In this document: positions 19,006 to 28,177 of the stretch, one piece after another
Position numbering within the stretch: position 1 is the first letter of the stretch
Layout: each line of letters starts with the position of its first letter
Assembly: GCF_035751725.1 (NCBI RefSeq)
Contig: NZ_CP142104.1
Span: 5,456,001 to 5,520,000, forward strand
Length of the DNA stretch: 64,000 bases
Direction: 5' to 3'
Source of the DNA: Pseudomonas frederiksbergensis
GTDB lineage: Bacteria; Pseudomonadota; Gammaproteobacteria; Pseudomonadales; Pseudomonadaceae
The notes under the pieces: model-generated
What the model saw: only the letters and a program-made list of their open reading frames with translations
Told to the model about the DNA's origin: nothing
Databases searched by the model: none
Translations under genes and position numbers: made by a program

Positions 19006-20316
19006 CTACTGCATGTCATTCGCGTCGGAATCCAACGGCGTCTCGCCGATGACAATGCGGGAAATCTTGCCATCCAGGCCGTTCTCACGAACATAAACCA
19101 GCCTGAAATCGGCGTTATCCTCATTGCGCTCGAACGTGTTGACCGTTATCGCTTCGTCGAGGCCGATATCGCGCTTGATATCGATGACGGCATAGTCATC
19201 CGTGATGCTACCGCCAGGCGAGTCGTAGACCATCACACGCGTGCCCGCAGAAATGCCGCGTAACTTCATCGACCGCGCTTCATCATTCTCACAACCGCGC
19301 GCGGGCAATCTCAGGGACTGGCTTTGGCCTGCGGGAATGACGCAGGTGGTGTCCCCGGCCGGACTGGCCTGATTCGCTTCATAAAAATAGAACCCGCCCT
19401 GAGTCAATGCAGCGGCATAGGAGAAGGCATCACCGGCCTGGTTGAAGTTGATCGCCAGGAAATTCGGCGCGGTACGCTTGCCCATCGCGACTGCGCAATG
19501 AGTGTCCACGCGTCGCTCAAGCCAGGTCAGGTTGTTGTCCAAGGCCGCTGCGTGGTCCGCAGTAGCCCCCCAGGTGTGGAACTGATTCATCACGAACAGC
19601 CTCGGCCAATGACCAAATCCAGACGCCCATACGTGCGCGTCGTACTGTTCCCAACGCGATGGGCAGCTCCACTCGTGCTCCAGAACCGTGATGCCCAAGT
19701 CCCAGTAATTCTGGTTTTCCCACTGCTTGTCACGCAGCAGATGGAGGGTCTTGCCATCGATCTCATACGCTCCCGCGCTCCGGTCAGTCAGGATGACCAG
19801 GCGCCTGCCGCTGGCGATTATCTGGGCCAGCGTTGGCCAGGTGGGGTCTTCGGCGTAAGGACTTGGGTCGAACACCCAGTCCGCCAAGCCAGGTACACGG
19901 CTAAGCGCGTCTTGCAGGTTGATCCGGTCGACGTAGTTTTCCAGCAACAGGGTGACCACAACCTCCGGACTGCTGCGAAGGAACGGCAGGAACACGTCGT
20001 TCAATACGTCGACAAGCATCCGGTCATTACGCACATCGCAGCGCCCCGTCTCGCCTGCGTGGCAGAGGTAGACATCAGCCTCTCCCGACAGATTGCCGGG
20101 GTGCAGGTCTAGCATGAAGCCGCGCACGCCTCGCTCCAGTTGTGTGCGCATGTCGTCCACGTAACCGTTGTGTGCGGTCACCCAGGTGTATTGGTTGAAG
20201 GGTTTGCCGAGGTCATCGATGCCCGGCGCGGTTTCCCCCGCAAAAGCCGCGGACGCGGTAATCAACAGGGCGCCCGGAAGGCCCCACAGCTTTGGGATTT
20301 TCTTGAAAACAGACAT
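19006..20316 (-). CDS. Exported phosphatidylinositol-specific phospholipase C-like protein
   Basis: 436 aa with a signal peptide (MSVFKKIPKLWGLPGALLITASAAFAGE). The catalytic X-domain pattern of bacterial PI-PLC is present: WVTAHNGY gives the first catalytic His (about residue 49), RGFMLDLH and YLCHAG the second His region, and VVVTLLLENYV the downstream acidic strand. The C-terminal ~110 residues form a probable beta-rich domain (SLRLPARGCENDEARSMKLRG) that may bind lipid or surface. GGAAGA lies eight bases before the ATG. It is convergent with gbcA. Its substrate is not shown by sequence; a link to choline lipids would be inference. Confidence 0.75.
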   Translation of the reverse strand: MSVFKKIPKLWGLPGALLITASAAFAGETAPGIDDLGKPFNQYTWVTAHNGYVDDMRTQLERGVRGFMLDLHPGNLSGEADVYLCHAGETGRCDVRNDRMLVDVLNDVFLPFLRSSPEVVVTLLLENYVDRINLQDALSRVPGLADWVFDPSPYAEDPTWPTLAQIIASGRRLVILTDRSAGAYEIDGKTLHLLRDKQWENQNYWDLGITVLEHEWSCPSRWEQYDAHVWASGFGHWPRLFVMNQFHTWGATADHAAALDNNLTWLERRVDTHCAVAMGKRTAPNFLAINFNQAGDAFSYAAALTQGGFYFYEANQASPAGDTTCVIPAGQSQSLRLPARGCENDEARSMKLRGISAGTRVMVYDSPGGSITDDYAVIDIKRDIGLDEAITVNTFERNEDNADFRLVYVRENGLDGKISRIVIGETPLDSDANDMQ

Positions 20317-20414
20317 TTTATCTTCCGTGAATGAACCGCCCTCCTCATGAGGACGGGAACCGTATTAACCGGAAGATAAAACGAGGCGTACAGCTCCAAT
20401 CCATTTCTCGATAT

Positions 20415-20466
20415 AAAAAAGCTCCCACAACGGATCTGCGACGCACCGAAGATTCCTTGTGGGAGC
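20415..20466 (-). terminator. Terminator of the GMC/cytochrome/phosphoesterase transcript
   Basis: Inverted repeat TTGTGGGAGC (20457-20466) and GCTCCCACAA (20421-20430), followed on the minus strand by a run of six T (20415-20420). It lies 33 bp after the stop of the metallophosphoesterase gene. The 26-base loop is long, so efficiency is uncertain. Confidence 0.55.
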
Positions 20467-20498
20467 CTGCTCGCGAAGACGGTTTCACCTTTATCCAA

Positions 20499-21746
20499 TC
20501 AACTCGAAGAAGACCACCTCACCGACCCATCCTCCCCATAGAACGTCTCGACAATCGCCTCCCCTTTCAGCGCCACCTTCACATACCCGTTCAGCACCCG
20601 CTCCGGATAAGCCTCGTCGCCCGCCAGCTGGGTTTCCGACCACAACACCCGGGCATGTCCGTTCAACTCGCTCGTGGTGCCATAGGGAATCGCCCCGTGC
20701 CCGGCGCAGCGCGCGTGCAACCCGCCTTGCGGCGCATAGCAGATGCCATTGTGCAAATGCCCCCAATACCAGTAATCCGGCTCACGCCCCAGGGCATCGC
20801 ACACTGGTTGGTAAAGCGCGGTCTTGTGGTGCCCGGATATATCGAAGCCCTGATGATGGCTGAGGACCATGAGTTTCTTGCGCTTGGGCAGGGTTTTCAT
20901 CCACTCGATCTGTTGGGTGTTGAGGGTGCCGTCCATGTACAGGTTCATCGCGTCCGAGGCGTACGCGCTGTCGAGGCCGACCACCAACCAGTCATCGTTG
21001 TACAAGGCGAAATAGCTGGTGCTCTGTTGCACCGGAAAACGCGCCGCCAGTTCCTTGAAATAGCCATGGGCGCCGCTGTACATCTCATGGTTGGAATTGA
21101 GGGTAAACGAACCGTGCTTGCCCTGCGGCCAGCCGGCCATGTCGACGTCCTCCTGGGAATGCGTGCCGGCGTAATAGACATCGCCCAGGTGAATGGTGAA
21201 ATCCGCCTGGGCCAGTTGCATCTGGTTGGCGACGGCCACAGCGGGCGCATGGCTGTCGAACGGCCCGGTGCCCCAGTCGCCGGCGATGGCCAGCACCACG
21301 TCGTTGTCCATTTTCACCAGCGCCGGGTTCGTGGCGAACGGCGCATGGTGGCGCAGGTTTTCGATCCACTTGAGCAGCGCCTCGCTCCACAGCAGGTCCA
21401 GCAGTTCCCATTTGCGGCAGCCCAGTAACGTACCGTCCTTGAGCACGCGGGTCGGCAATTCTTCTTCTTTTTGCGGCAGGGGCGTGACGTTGCCGATCTT
21501 CAGGATCGACAAACCGTGGGCCAACTCCCACGGCACCGCCGGCTCGTCGTCCGGCAGATCCCCGTGATCGATAACGTGCCGGGCCTGGTCGTGGCCTCGT
21601 TGCAGCAGCTTGACGATGGCCTGAAACTCCTCGGGTTCCAGGTCGTTGACGAGTTTTTTCCAGGACATTTCCAGCCGCGTCACCAACCCGTGCAGACGGA
21701 CCTTGACCTTGTCGAACTCATGCTCCCAATGGTGCAGTAATGACAT
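20499..21746 (-). CDS. Metallophosphoesterase (calcineurin-like)
   Basis: 415 aa, no signal peptide. The metallophosphoesterase core occupies about residues 140-340: AIAGDWGTGPFDSHAP (first metal Asp), IHLGDVYYAGTHSQED (GDxxY), LNSNHEMYSG (the GNHE block with Ser in place of Gly), VLSHHQGFD and YWGHLHNG (GHxH). The N-terminal ~130 residues are helical and unique to this protein. It is the last of three co-oriented genes, 27 bp after the cytochrome gene, so a joint function with the GMC/hydrolase fusion and cytochrome is plausible. The substrate is unknown. Confidence 0.75.
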   Translation of the reverse strand: MSLLHHWEHEFDKVKVRLHGLVTRLEMSWKKLVNDLEPEEFQAIVKLLQRGHDQARHVIDHGDLPDDEPAVPWELAHGLSILKIGNVTPLPQKEEELPTRVLKDGTLLGCRKWELLDLLWSEALLKWIENLRHHAPFATNPALVKMDNDVVLAIAGDWGTGPFDSHAPAVAVANQMQLAQADFTIHLGDVYYAGTHSQEDVDMAGWPQGKHGSFTLNSNHEMYSGAHGYFKELAARFPVQQSTSYFALYNDDWLVVGLDSAYASDAMNLYMDGTLNTQQIEWMKTLPKRKKLMVLSHHQGFDISGHHKTALYQPVCDALGREPDYWYWGHLHNGICYAPQGGLHARCAGHGAIPYGTTSELNGHARVLWSETQLAGDEAYPERVLNGYVKVALKGEAIVETFYGEDGSVRWSSSS

Positions 21747-21773
21747 GTGGACGCTCCTTCGCTATGCCCTGGG

Positions 21774-23642
21774 CTACAGGGTTTTCATGAATTCGATCAG
21801 GGCCCGCTTGTCGACGTCCGACAGTTGCGTGCCATACAGGTGACCGCCGTTGTGGTTGCCTTCCAGGCGGGTGTCGTATTTGAAATCCGCCGACGCCTTC
21901 ATCTGCGCGCCGCGGGTGATGAAGCCGACCTTCTCCTGGTCGTAGATGTCGGAGCCGGTGTAGAACACCTGCGGCCGCTGCTCCGGCGCTTGCAGCAAAT
22001 CCCACAGGGTCGGCACCGAACCGTTGTGCAGGTACGGAGCCCGCAGCCAGATACCATCGGTGGGGGTGTTGCTGTAGCTCTGGGTCTTGCGGTAGGCGCC
22101 AAAGTCGAACGGCGGTTTCTTGAAGCCGTGGAAGGCCGTCACCAGGCCGGTGGTGAAGGAGTTCAGGCGATGGGGATCGGTGCCCAACTGGTCGATGTTG
22201 GTGGTGACCTGGCCGGTGTCGCTGCGGCCGAAGTCGTGGCAGCCGGCGCAGTTTTTCTCCCAGATCGGTTTGCCCTGGGCGACTTTCCCCTGGTCCAGGG
22301 CGAACGGCCAGGCCGGTGCCTTATGGCCCAGTAGCCAGTTGGTGACGCGATTGAAACTCGGTGGCAGCACCGAATCGGGCGTCGCGCCCACGGCCATGGC
22401 CGCCGCGTAGTTGCGTTCGTGGATCTTGTTGTTATTGCCGTCCCAATGCAGGTACATGGACTCCCGAGGTTTCTGGTTCCAGACCTGCGGCAGGTCCACG
22501 GTGCCAATGGTGGAATCATCCGGGAAGCCGAACACCACCATCTTGGTCGGGTTGAAGGTGTCGGTCCGTCCTGGCCCTTGGGCCGGGCGCAGCTTCTGCC
22601 AGGCGTACGCTTGTTTCTGCTTGAGCAACGCGCTCTTGGCCATCGGGATGATCAAGTAGCGGTTGTAGAGCTTTTCGAAAAAGCCCAGCTGGAACTTGCC
22701 GGTGATTGCAGTCATGACCGCGTCGGGGGTGAATTTCGGATCGCTGGCGCATTCGTAGGCGAACCACTGGAAGGCCTGCAGTTGCAGGGTATTGGCCGGC
22801 GCGGCGGCGACTGGCACCGCGACGTCAGTGGCATTGGCCCGGTAGGAGCCGGTGTGGCACAGGGCGCAGTTGGGCTCCACGGTCGGGTAGCCGAGCTGCC
22901 GCTTGGCCATGCCGATGGGCAAGTCGTTGCCGTTCTCATAGAGAAAACCGAACACCTCGTAGCCACCCGGCCTGGGCAGTTTTTCCGGACACATCTGCGG
23001 CAGCACGGCGAACAGGTAGTAGGGAATCCGCGCTTCGATGCCCAGGCCGATGGCGGCGTATTTGTAATGGTCTTCATCGGAGGCGAAGTCCGGTTGTGGC
23101 ACTTCCCGGATCATCTGGTACCAGGTCTGGTAGCCGATGAAACCCAACAGCAAGAGCACCACCAACGTGCCGACCTTGAAACCGTGGCTCTGCCAGCGCA
23201 GCGCCCAGCCGGCACGCCAATCCCGCCAACCGGCGCAGAGCAAGGCCAGGGGACGATTGGCCACCGGGCTGCCCAGGTACAGCAGCACGCCCAGGATCAG
23301 GAACATGCTCAAGTCGCCCATCAGCATCGGCACGAACAGCGAGCCCTGGTTGTTGGTGTTGATCAGGTAGACCCAGAACACCACGGCCACCAGCCGCGAC
23401 AGCACGCACAACCATGAATGCACCACGAAACGCGGCGCGTTGAAGCCCGAGGGCATGTAGAACAGGCTGATCCCCACCAGCAACATGCCGGCGTTTTCCA
23501 GCCAGGGATCGGACAATACGGGCGGCAGACCGATCATGGACGTCAGCAACGCCGGCGCGAATAGCGCCGGGATCGCGAAGACCATGTTCATGACAATCCC
23601 GACCCAGATGACGCGTTGGAACCAACGGATGTAAGTGTTCAT
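21774..23642 (-). CDS. Membrane-anchored di-haem c-type cytochrome
   Basis: 622 aa. The N-terminal ~180 residues contain about five membrane helices (VIWVGIVMNMVFAIPALFAPALL to VGTLVVLLLLGFIGYQTWY), followed by a large periplasmic part with two haem-c sites: CALCH (C259-H263) and CAGCH (C465-H469). Stretches such as IWLRAPYLHNGSVPTLWDLL resemble the C-terminal cytochrome domain of di-haem peroxidase/MauG-like and cytochrome-linked dehydrogenase partners. It follows the GMC fusion gene across a 153-bp gap holding a REP pair and is probably its electron acceptor. That pairing is inferred from gene order only. Confidence 0.75.
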   Translation of the reverse strand: MNTYIRWFQRVIWVGIVMNMVFAIPALFAPALLTSMIGLPPVLSDPWLENAGMLLVGISLFYMPSGFNAPRFVVHSWLCVLSRLVAVVFWVYLINTNNQGSLFVPMLMGDLSMFLILGVLLYLGSPVANRPLALLCAGWRDWRAGWALRWQSHGFKVGTLVVLLLLGFIGYQTWYQMIREVPQPDFASDEDHYKYAAIGLGIEARIPYYLFAVLPQMCPEKLPRPGGYEVFGFLYENGNDLPIGMAKRQLGYPTVEPNCALCHTGSYRANATDVAVPVAAAPANTLQLQAFQWFAYECASDPKFTPDAVMTAITGKFQLGFFEKLYNRYLIIPMAKSALLKQKQAYAWQKLRPAQGPGRTDTFNPTKMVVFGFPDDSTIGTVDLPQVWNQKPRESMYLHWDGNNNKIHERNYAAAMAVGATPDSVLPPSFNRVTNWLLGHKAPAWPFALDQGKVAQGKPIWEKNCAGCHDFGRSDTGQVTTNIDQLGTDPHRLNSFTTGLVTAFHGFKKPPFDFGAYRKTQSYSNTPTDGIWLRAPYLHNGSVPTLWDLLQAPEQRPQVFYTGSDIYDQEKVGFITRGAQMKASADFKYDTRLEGNHNGGHLYGTQLSDVDKRALIEFMKTL

Positions 23643-23692
23643 CGCATCCTTTTCCTTATTCTTGACTCACCACAAAACCCATGTGGCGAGCG

Positions 23693-23782
23693 AGCTTGCT
23701 CCCGCTGGGCCGCGTAGCGGCCCCCAAGACTTCAAAAGCGACGACTGCTTCGCAGCCGAGCGGGAGCAAGCTCCCTCGCCAC
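23693..23782. repeat. REP pair between the GMC fusion and cytochrome genes
   Basis: Half-REPs in inverted orientation: GTGGCGAGCGAGCTTGCTCC on the left and GGAGCAAGCTCCCTCGCCAC on the right, about 50 bp apart. It lies inside the presumed operon. Confidence 0.8.
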
Positions 23783-23795
23783 GGAGCGCAGTCAG

Positions 23796-26700
23796 CTAGC
23801 CCAATGCAGTCTTCTCCAGGTGCTCAAGAATGATCGGATACACATCCACCACCGCATCCTTGCCGAACATGCAGTCGATGTGGCCGTACCCCGGTATTTC
23901 ATGGCGACTGAACAGTTGCGGACCGTGCATGTCGCACAGCCGCTCGTAGGTCTTGAGGGTGCTTTGCGGCAAGTAGCACTGGTTGTCGGCGCCGCTGATG
24001 AAGCAGATCGGCAACTTCAGCCGGTCGAAATGCGGCATGTAGACGTCGTTGCCCTTGAAGTCCACCAGATGCCCCTTGCGCACGATCAGCGCCAGGTGCT
24101 CGAAGGTCTGGATGTTCGACTCGCCGAACAACTCATGCAGGTTGTCGTGCAGGGTTTCGTTGAGGGTATCGTGGCGGTACAGCGAGGCGTACATGAAGGT
24201 AATGCGATGGCAGACCGGGTTGGTGCAATAACCCTGGGCCTCGATCCGGGCATAGCCGTTGAGGGCCTTGTCGTAGAGTTTGTTGAACCAGCTTTCCTTG
24301 GTGTCGGCGTACGCCGTCATGGACTTGATGCCGATGGCATCGAGCATGCCCGGCAAATGCAACCCGGCCTTCAGCCCCGTGGCGGTGGCGACCACCGTGT
24401 CGGCGGCGATCTGCGAGCAGACCACCGAGCGCACGCCCTGCAAGCCCGCCAGCATCGACATGAAGAAGGTCGTCGCGCCGTAGCAATGCACCACGCACTG
24501 CACGTCACGGGCCAGCGTTGCCTGCTGGATCTGCTCGATCGCTGCCTTGAAGTCGTACTGGGCCACCTGGTCGCCGTTCCATTCATGCTTGCTGGCCGGC
24601 AACAGGATGCTGACGCGCAGGTCCAGCAGCCAGACGTCGTATTCGTGCTTGCACAAATACTCCAGCAGGTTGGTGTGGATGGTGTCGGTGGAGAAAATAT
24701 TCGAACCCACGCCCAAGCCATGGACCAACATTACCGGACCTTTGCTGCCGGCCTGGTAGCGGGTCAGGCGCAACTCGACGTTGTCTTCGGTCTGGAAGAA
24801 ATGCACCACCGGCGCTGGCGCATCCAGCGGCCGTTTCAAGCGAGGCGGCGCGTCCGGGTTGAAGTAGACGTCGCCGGCGAAGACACCGCCGTAGCTCTCC
24901 CACAGGATCCCGGCGAAGAACTTGCCGAACCGCGCCAGTGCCTCCACGCGCTCGCGCTCATTGCGGGCGTTGAGCACTTTCATGGTGGTCATCTGCTTGG
25001 CGAAGTCGGCCGGCAGAATGTGCATCACCCCGGAGCCGATTACCGTGCCGGTCTTGTCCGGCCCGCGATACAGCGTGACGTAGAGCGTACTGGTGTCGTG
25101 CCAGATGTTCAGCACGCCATTGTCCTCGGGCACGGTCTTGAAGGCGCTGAAGAAGTAGTCGCTGCCATCCTCCGCGGTCAGCTTCATGTCGTAGTTCATG
25201 TGGCGCACGCCGACCTGTTCCTGGTACTGCTCGAACAGGTTGAACACGCCATTGCTGGCGACCAGCGGCTTGGGCGACAGCAGCGGCGCATCGAGGGTGC
25301 CCACCAGCGTCGCCGCATGCTCCGGTTCCTTGATCAGGCGATCGAGGTCGGCGGCGGTGATGGTCAAGGTGAATTCGATGGGTGAGTTATCGGCCTTGCC
25401 GCGCTTGGCCGCCGCTTCGTAAAGGTTGAGGTCGGTGCCTTGGGGCTCGGTGAACGCCGTGGAGAAGTAACCCTTCATGGTTTCGGTGAACTGCACGCCG
25501 AGGGTCGGCGCCGCCACCGGTTTGCGCGGAGCCGACGGCAGCGTGTAATCGATCAGCCAGCCGCGATCAGCCGCCAGCAACCCCATGTTGCGCTCACTCA
25601 CCGCCGAAATGGTGAGCAGCGGGTTGACCGCCAGGGACGTCGGGATCACCGAGCCGTCCGTCACATACAGCCCCGGGTAGACGTCGGTGCCACTGGCGCC
25701 GCTGAACACTTGGCCCTTGTGGTTGACCACACCCTGGACTGCGTCCTCGCCCATCACGCAACCGCCCAGCGGATGGACCGAGACGATGCTGTGCTTGAGC
25801 AGCTTGGTCCAGATCGGGTTCTCGACCCAGATCCCGCCCAGGGCCTTGGTGCTCAGGTGCAGCCGTTCGTTGCCGAGGGTGACGTTCTCCTGTTCGCCGA
25901 CACCGGGCCAGTCGATGCGCAGCTGATCCTGGTTATCGAGGACCATGCGGCCCTTGCCGTTGTCATGGCTCATGATCAGGTAGGTCTGCATGTTGTGCAG
26001 CGCGCCGTAATACGGGCCGCGCAGGAAGCTTTCGGCCTCGCGGCCCTTGTATCTGAGACTGGCACCGAAACCGGTGTCGGTGGGCACGCCGATCATCTCG
26101 GCGAACGCCGCCATGCTCGGCACCATGGCCCGGCCAAGGGCGCCGGGGATCGAGCCTTCCTCGATCACCATCCGGCTGCGCCAGTCGCCCTCGGTGCTCA
26201 TATCGATCACCGACGTGATGCACGGCCCCACCGGCTCGAGCTCCTTGGCCGAATGGGCACCAAAGCCGATGCCATTGATAACCTGGTCGCAGTTGTGGCC
26301 AAAGCCGAGGATGTCACCGTTGCCGCTCATGTTTTCGCCCAACTGGGCAGACATCGACAGGCCCTTGTCCCGCGAGCGCAGCATAATCTCGGTGGAGCCC
26401 AGGGTGCCGGCGGACACCACGACGATGTCGGCGCGGACAAAAAGCGTCGGTGCCGAGAACATCTCGCGACCACTGTCCAGGTACTGGAAATGCACAATCC
26501 AGCCGTCGCCCTCGCGCTCCAGGTGCCGCACTTCGGCCTGGCAGAAAATCTCGGCGCCGTGGTTCCAGGCATCCGGCAGGTAGTTCATCAGCGTGGTGTT
26601 CTTGGCCTTGTTGTTACAGCCCGAGACGCAATCGCCACAGCCATTGCATGGCAGCTGTTCGACACCGACGTGATTGAGGTTATTGGGCAGCTTGTCGAAG

Positions 26701-27248
26701 GTCACGTTGATCGGCGGCTTGTAGAAATGCGCACCCTGCTTGAGGTAATCCGCTGATTTCTTGTGGGCGTCGAGCTTGGGCAGGTTCGGCGAGGATGCCG
26801 GATAGGGATTGGGCTTGAGCATCTCCCGTGCCCGGGCGTAGCCGTCCTTGAGCAGCGTGTCGCTGTGCTCGCGCATTGCCTGGGGCCAGCGTGGATCTTC
26901 GAAGACACCGGGTTCGGCTTCCAACGCGACGTTGGCGTTGATCAGCGAAGTCCCGCCCAGGCCACACCCGACCACAACGTTCTGCTGGGCGTTGACGTGC
27001 AGGTCGAACAACCCGGTCCGTGAACCGATGTGGCCGTCCGGGTCATGCACCTGCAGTTCCTCGGTGGCGGCGAGCAACGTGTTGGGATACTCGCCAGGCT
27101 GGATCTCCCGGCCCCGCTCCAGCAGGCAAACCTTGCGCCCGGCCCGGGACAAGCGTGACGCGGCAATGCCGCCGCCGTAGCCGGAGCCGATGACAATCAC
27201 GTCGTAGTGTTCCTTGATTTCACTGATGGGGGTCGAGATCCGTGTCAT
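23796..27248 (-). CDS. GMC oxidoreductase (cholesterol-oxidase-like) fused to an alpha/beta hydrolase
   Basis: 1150 aa. Residues ~1-560 form a GMC flavoprotein: FAD motif VIVIGSGYGGGIAASRLSRAGR and C-terminal YPGLYVTDGSVIPTSLAVNPLLTISA, resembling ChoD-type cholesterol oxidase. Inside it is a ferredoxin-like cluster C201-x2-C204-x2-C207-x3-C211. Residues ~600-800 form a separate domain of unknown role. Residues ~820-1150 are an alpha/beta hydrolase with oxyanion motif HGLGVG at H843 and nucleophile elbow VHCYGA, where C922 replaces the usual Ser. The ATG at 27248 has AGAGGA upstream. It is followed by the cytochrome and phosphoesterase genes. The substrate could be a sterol-like or other bulky alcohol, but this is inference. 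Confidence 0.8.
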   Translation of the reverse strand: MTRISTPISEIKEHYDVIVIGSGYGGGIAASRLSRAGRKVCLLERGREIQPGEYPNTLLAATEELQVHDPDGHIGSRTGLFDLHVNAQQNVVVGCGLGGTSLINANVALEAEPGVFEDPRWPQAMREHSDTLLKDGYARAREMLKPNPYPASSPNLPKLDAHKKSADYLKQGAHFYKPPINVTFDKLPNNLNHVGVEQLPCNGCGDCVSGCNNKAKNTTLMNYLPDAWNHGAEIFCQAEVRHLEREGDGWIVHFQYLDSGREMFSAPTLFVRADIVVVSAGTLGSTEIMLRSRDKGLSMSAQLGENMSGNGDILGFGHNCDQVINGIGFGAHSAKELEPVGPCITSVIDMSTEGDWRSRMVIEEGSIPGALGRAMVPSMAAFAEMIGVPTDTGFGASLRYKGREAESFLRGPYYGALHNMQTYLIMSHDNGKGRMVLDNQDQLRIDWPGVGEQENVTLGNERLHLSTKALGGIWVENPIWTKLLKHSIVSVHPLGGCVMGEDAVQGVVNHKGQVFSGASGTDVYPGLYVTDGSVIPTSLAVNPLLTISAVSERNMGLLAADRGWLIDYTLPSAPRKPVAAPTLGVQFTETMKGYFSTAFTEPQGTDLNLYEAAAKRGKADNSPIEFTLTITAADLDRLIKEPEHAATLVGTLDAPLLSPKPLVASNGVFNLFEQYQEQVGVRHMNYDMKLTAEDGSDYFFSAFKTVPEDNGVLNIWHDTSTLYVTLYRGPDKTGTVIGSGVMHILPADFAKQMTTMKVLNARNERERVEALARFGKFFAGILWESYGGVFAGDVYFNPDAPPRLKRPLDAPAPVVHFFQTEDNVELRLTRYQAGSKGPVMLVHGLGVGSNIFSTDTIHTNLLEYLCKHEYDVWLLDLRVSILLPASKHEWNGDQVAQYDFKAAIEQIQQATLARDVQCVVHCYGATTFFMSMLAGLQGVRSVVCSQIAADTVVATATGLKAGLHLPGMLDAIGIKSMTAYADTKESWFNKLYDKALNGYARIEAQGYCTNPVCHRITFMYASLYRHDTLNETLHDNLHELFGESNIQTFEHLALIVRKGHLVDFKGNDVYMPHFDRLKLPICFISGADNQCYLPQSTLKTYERLCDMHGPQLFSRHEIPGYGHIDCMFGKDAVVDVYPIILEHLEKTALG

Positions 27249-27377
27249 GTTCAAGTCCTCTCAGGCAGAAGGGGCAACTCTGCGGTTGCCTGTAAATTCA
27301 AAGGCGCACGAACGCCTGGCCACTATCCCGTACGGGTTGAAGCGGCAGTCAACGGTGACCGGGGAAACACTCAGGCG

Positions 27378-27497
27378 TTATAGGCGTGCACGCTGATTGG
27401 CCGAGCGACGATGGATGCGTCGAGGCAGCGCGGTGGACGGCGTCGGGTTACACGTCGGGGCTGAATGGGGTATTGGAGTGGGGGCCTTGCTATCCAT
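27378..27497 (-). CDS. Possible 39-residue small protein or leader upstream of the GMC fusion gene
   Basis: A short frame starting at the ATG at 27497 with GGGAGAA seven bases upstream, encoding a Pro/Thr-rich then Arg-rich peptide (MDSKAPTPIPHSAPTCNPTP at the start, RRIHRRSANQRARL at the end). It precedes the GMC fusion gene by 129 bp on the same strand. Only the ribosome-binding site and position support it; the composition is unusual and could also be chance. No family recognised. Confidence 0.3.
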   Translation of the reverse strand: MDSKAPTPIPHSAPTCNPTPSTALPRRIHRRSANQRARL

Positions 27498-27652
27498 CGT
27501 GCGTTCTCCCTGAACCAGATATGGATAAAGTCTCGCTGTCCTTGTGCCATGAGTGAAGACAGGCGACACCTGTCCGTCAAGGCGGTTCCTTAGAACTGTA
27601 TGAAATTTGATCTATCGCGTTTCGAGCTAAGCCAGCCGCGGCTTTCAGAACT

Positions 27653-27705
27653 CCGCAAACAAGTTATCCACATCGCCACCCACAGTAATTGGGGACAAAT
27701 GTGCA
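27653..27705 (+). repeat. DnaA-box module copy 1
   Basis: Exact box TTATCCACA at 27664-27672, followed by TCGCCACCCACAG and TTGGGGACAA. The tail is the most divergent of the four copies but still alignable. Confidence 0.75.
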
Positions 27706-27835
27706 GGTGACGGGGATCTTTGAGCGCCAATGTGAATAAAATCCGTGACTTAGCCAATGACAACGGTTTACTGACGGCTTGATCGTTTTTTGACCAGACC
27801 GATGCAGGTCGCGACCTACAAGGGCTGTAGCTCAG

Positions 27836-27886
27836 AGCGAACACCTTATCCACAGAACCGCCAACAGCGTTTGGGGGTAATTTTGA
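27836..27886 (+). repeat. DnaA-box module copy 2
   Basis: GAGCGAACACC, box TTATCCACA (27846-27854), GAACCGCCAACAG, TTTGGGGGTAA. Its box starts exactly 182 bp after that of copy 1. Confidence 0.8.
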
Positions 27887-28017
27887 CGGTTCTGTGGAAA
27901 ACCCAAGGAAGGCGCCGCAAATCGGCGTTTTCCGGTGATTTTTTCGGAGACATGAGGAGTTTGGCTATTATTTGATCAAATCTCTGAAAGAACCGCAGCG
28001 CTTGGCTTGTAGCGGAT

Positions 28018-28068
28018 AGCGAACATCTTATCCACAGAAGCGCCAACAGAGATTGGGGGCAAGTTTCC
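28018..28068 (+). repeat. DnaA-box module copy 3
   Basis: AGCGAACATC, box TTATCCACA (28028-28036), GAAGCGCCAACAG, ATTGGGGGCAA. The box again starts 182 bp after the previous one; a TTATTCACA box follows at 28082-28090. Confidence 0.8.
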
Positions 28069-28177
28069 CCCGGACGATGTTTTATTCACAGCAAAAAGCC
28101 AATGAAAACCGCGAGTTAGATTGGCTATTTTTTAAGCAAAGGGCTGGAGAGCGCGATTGGCATAGGGCGCAGCGAGG

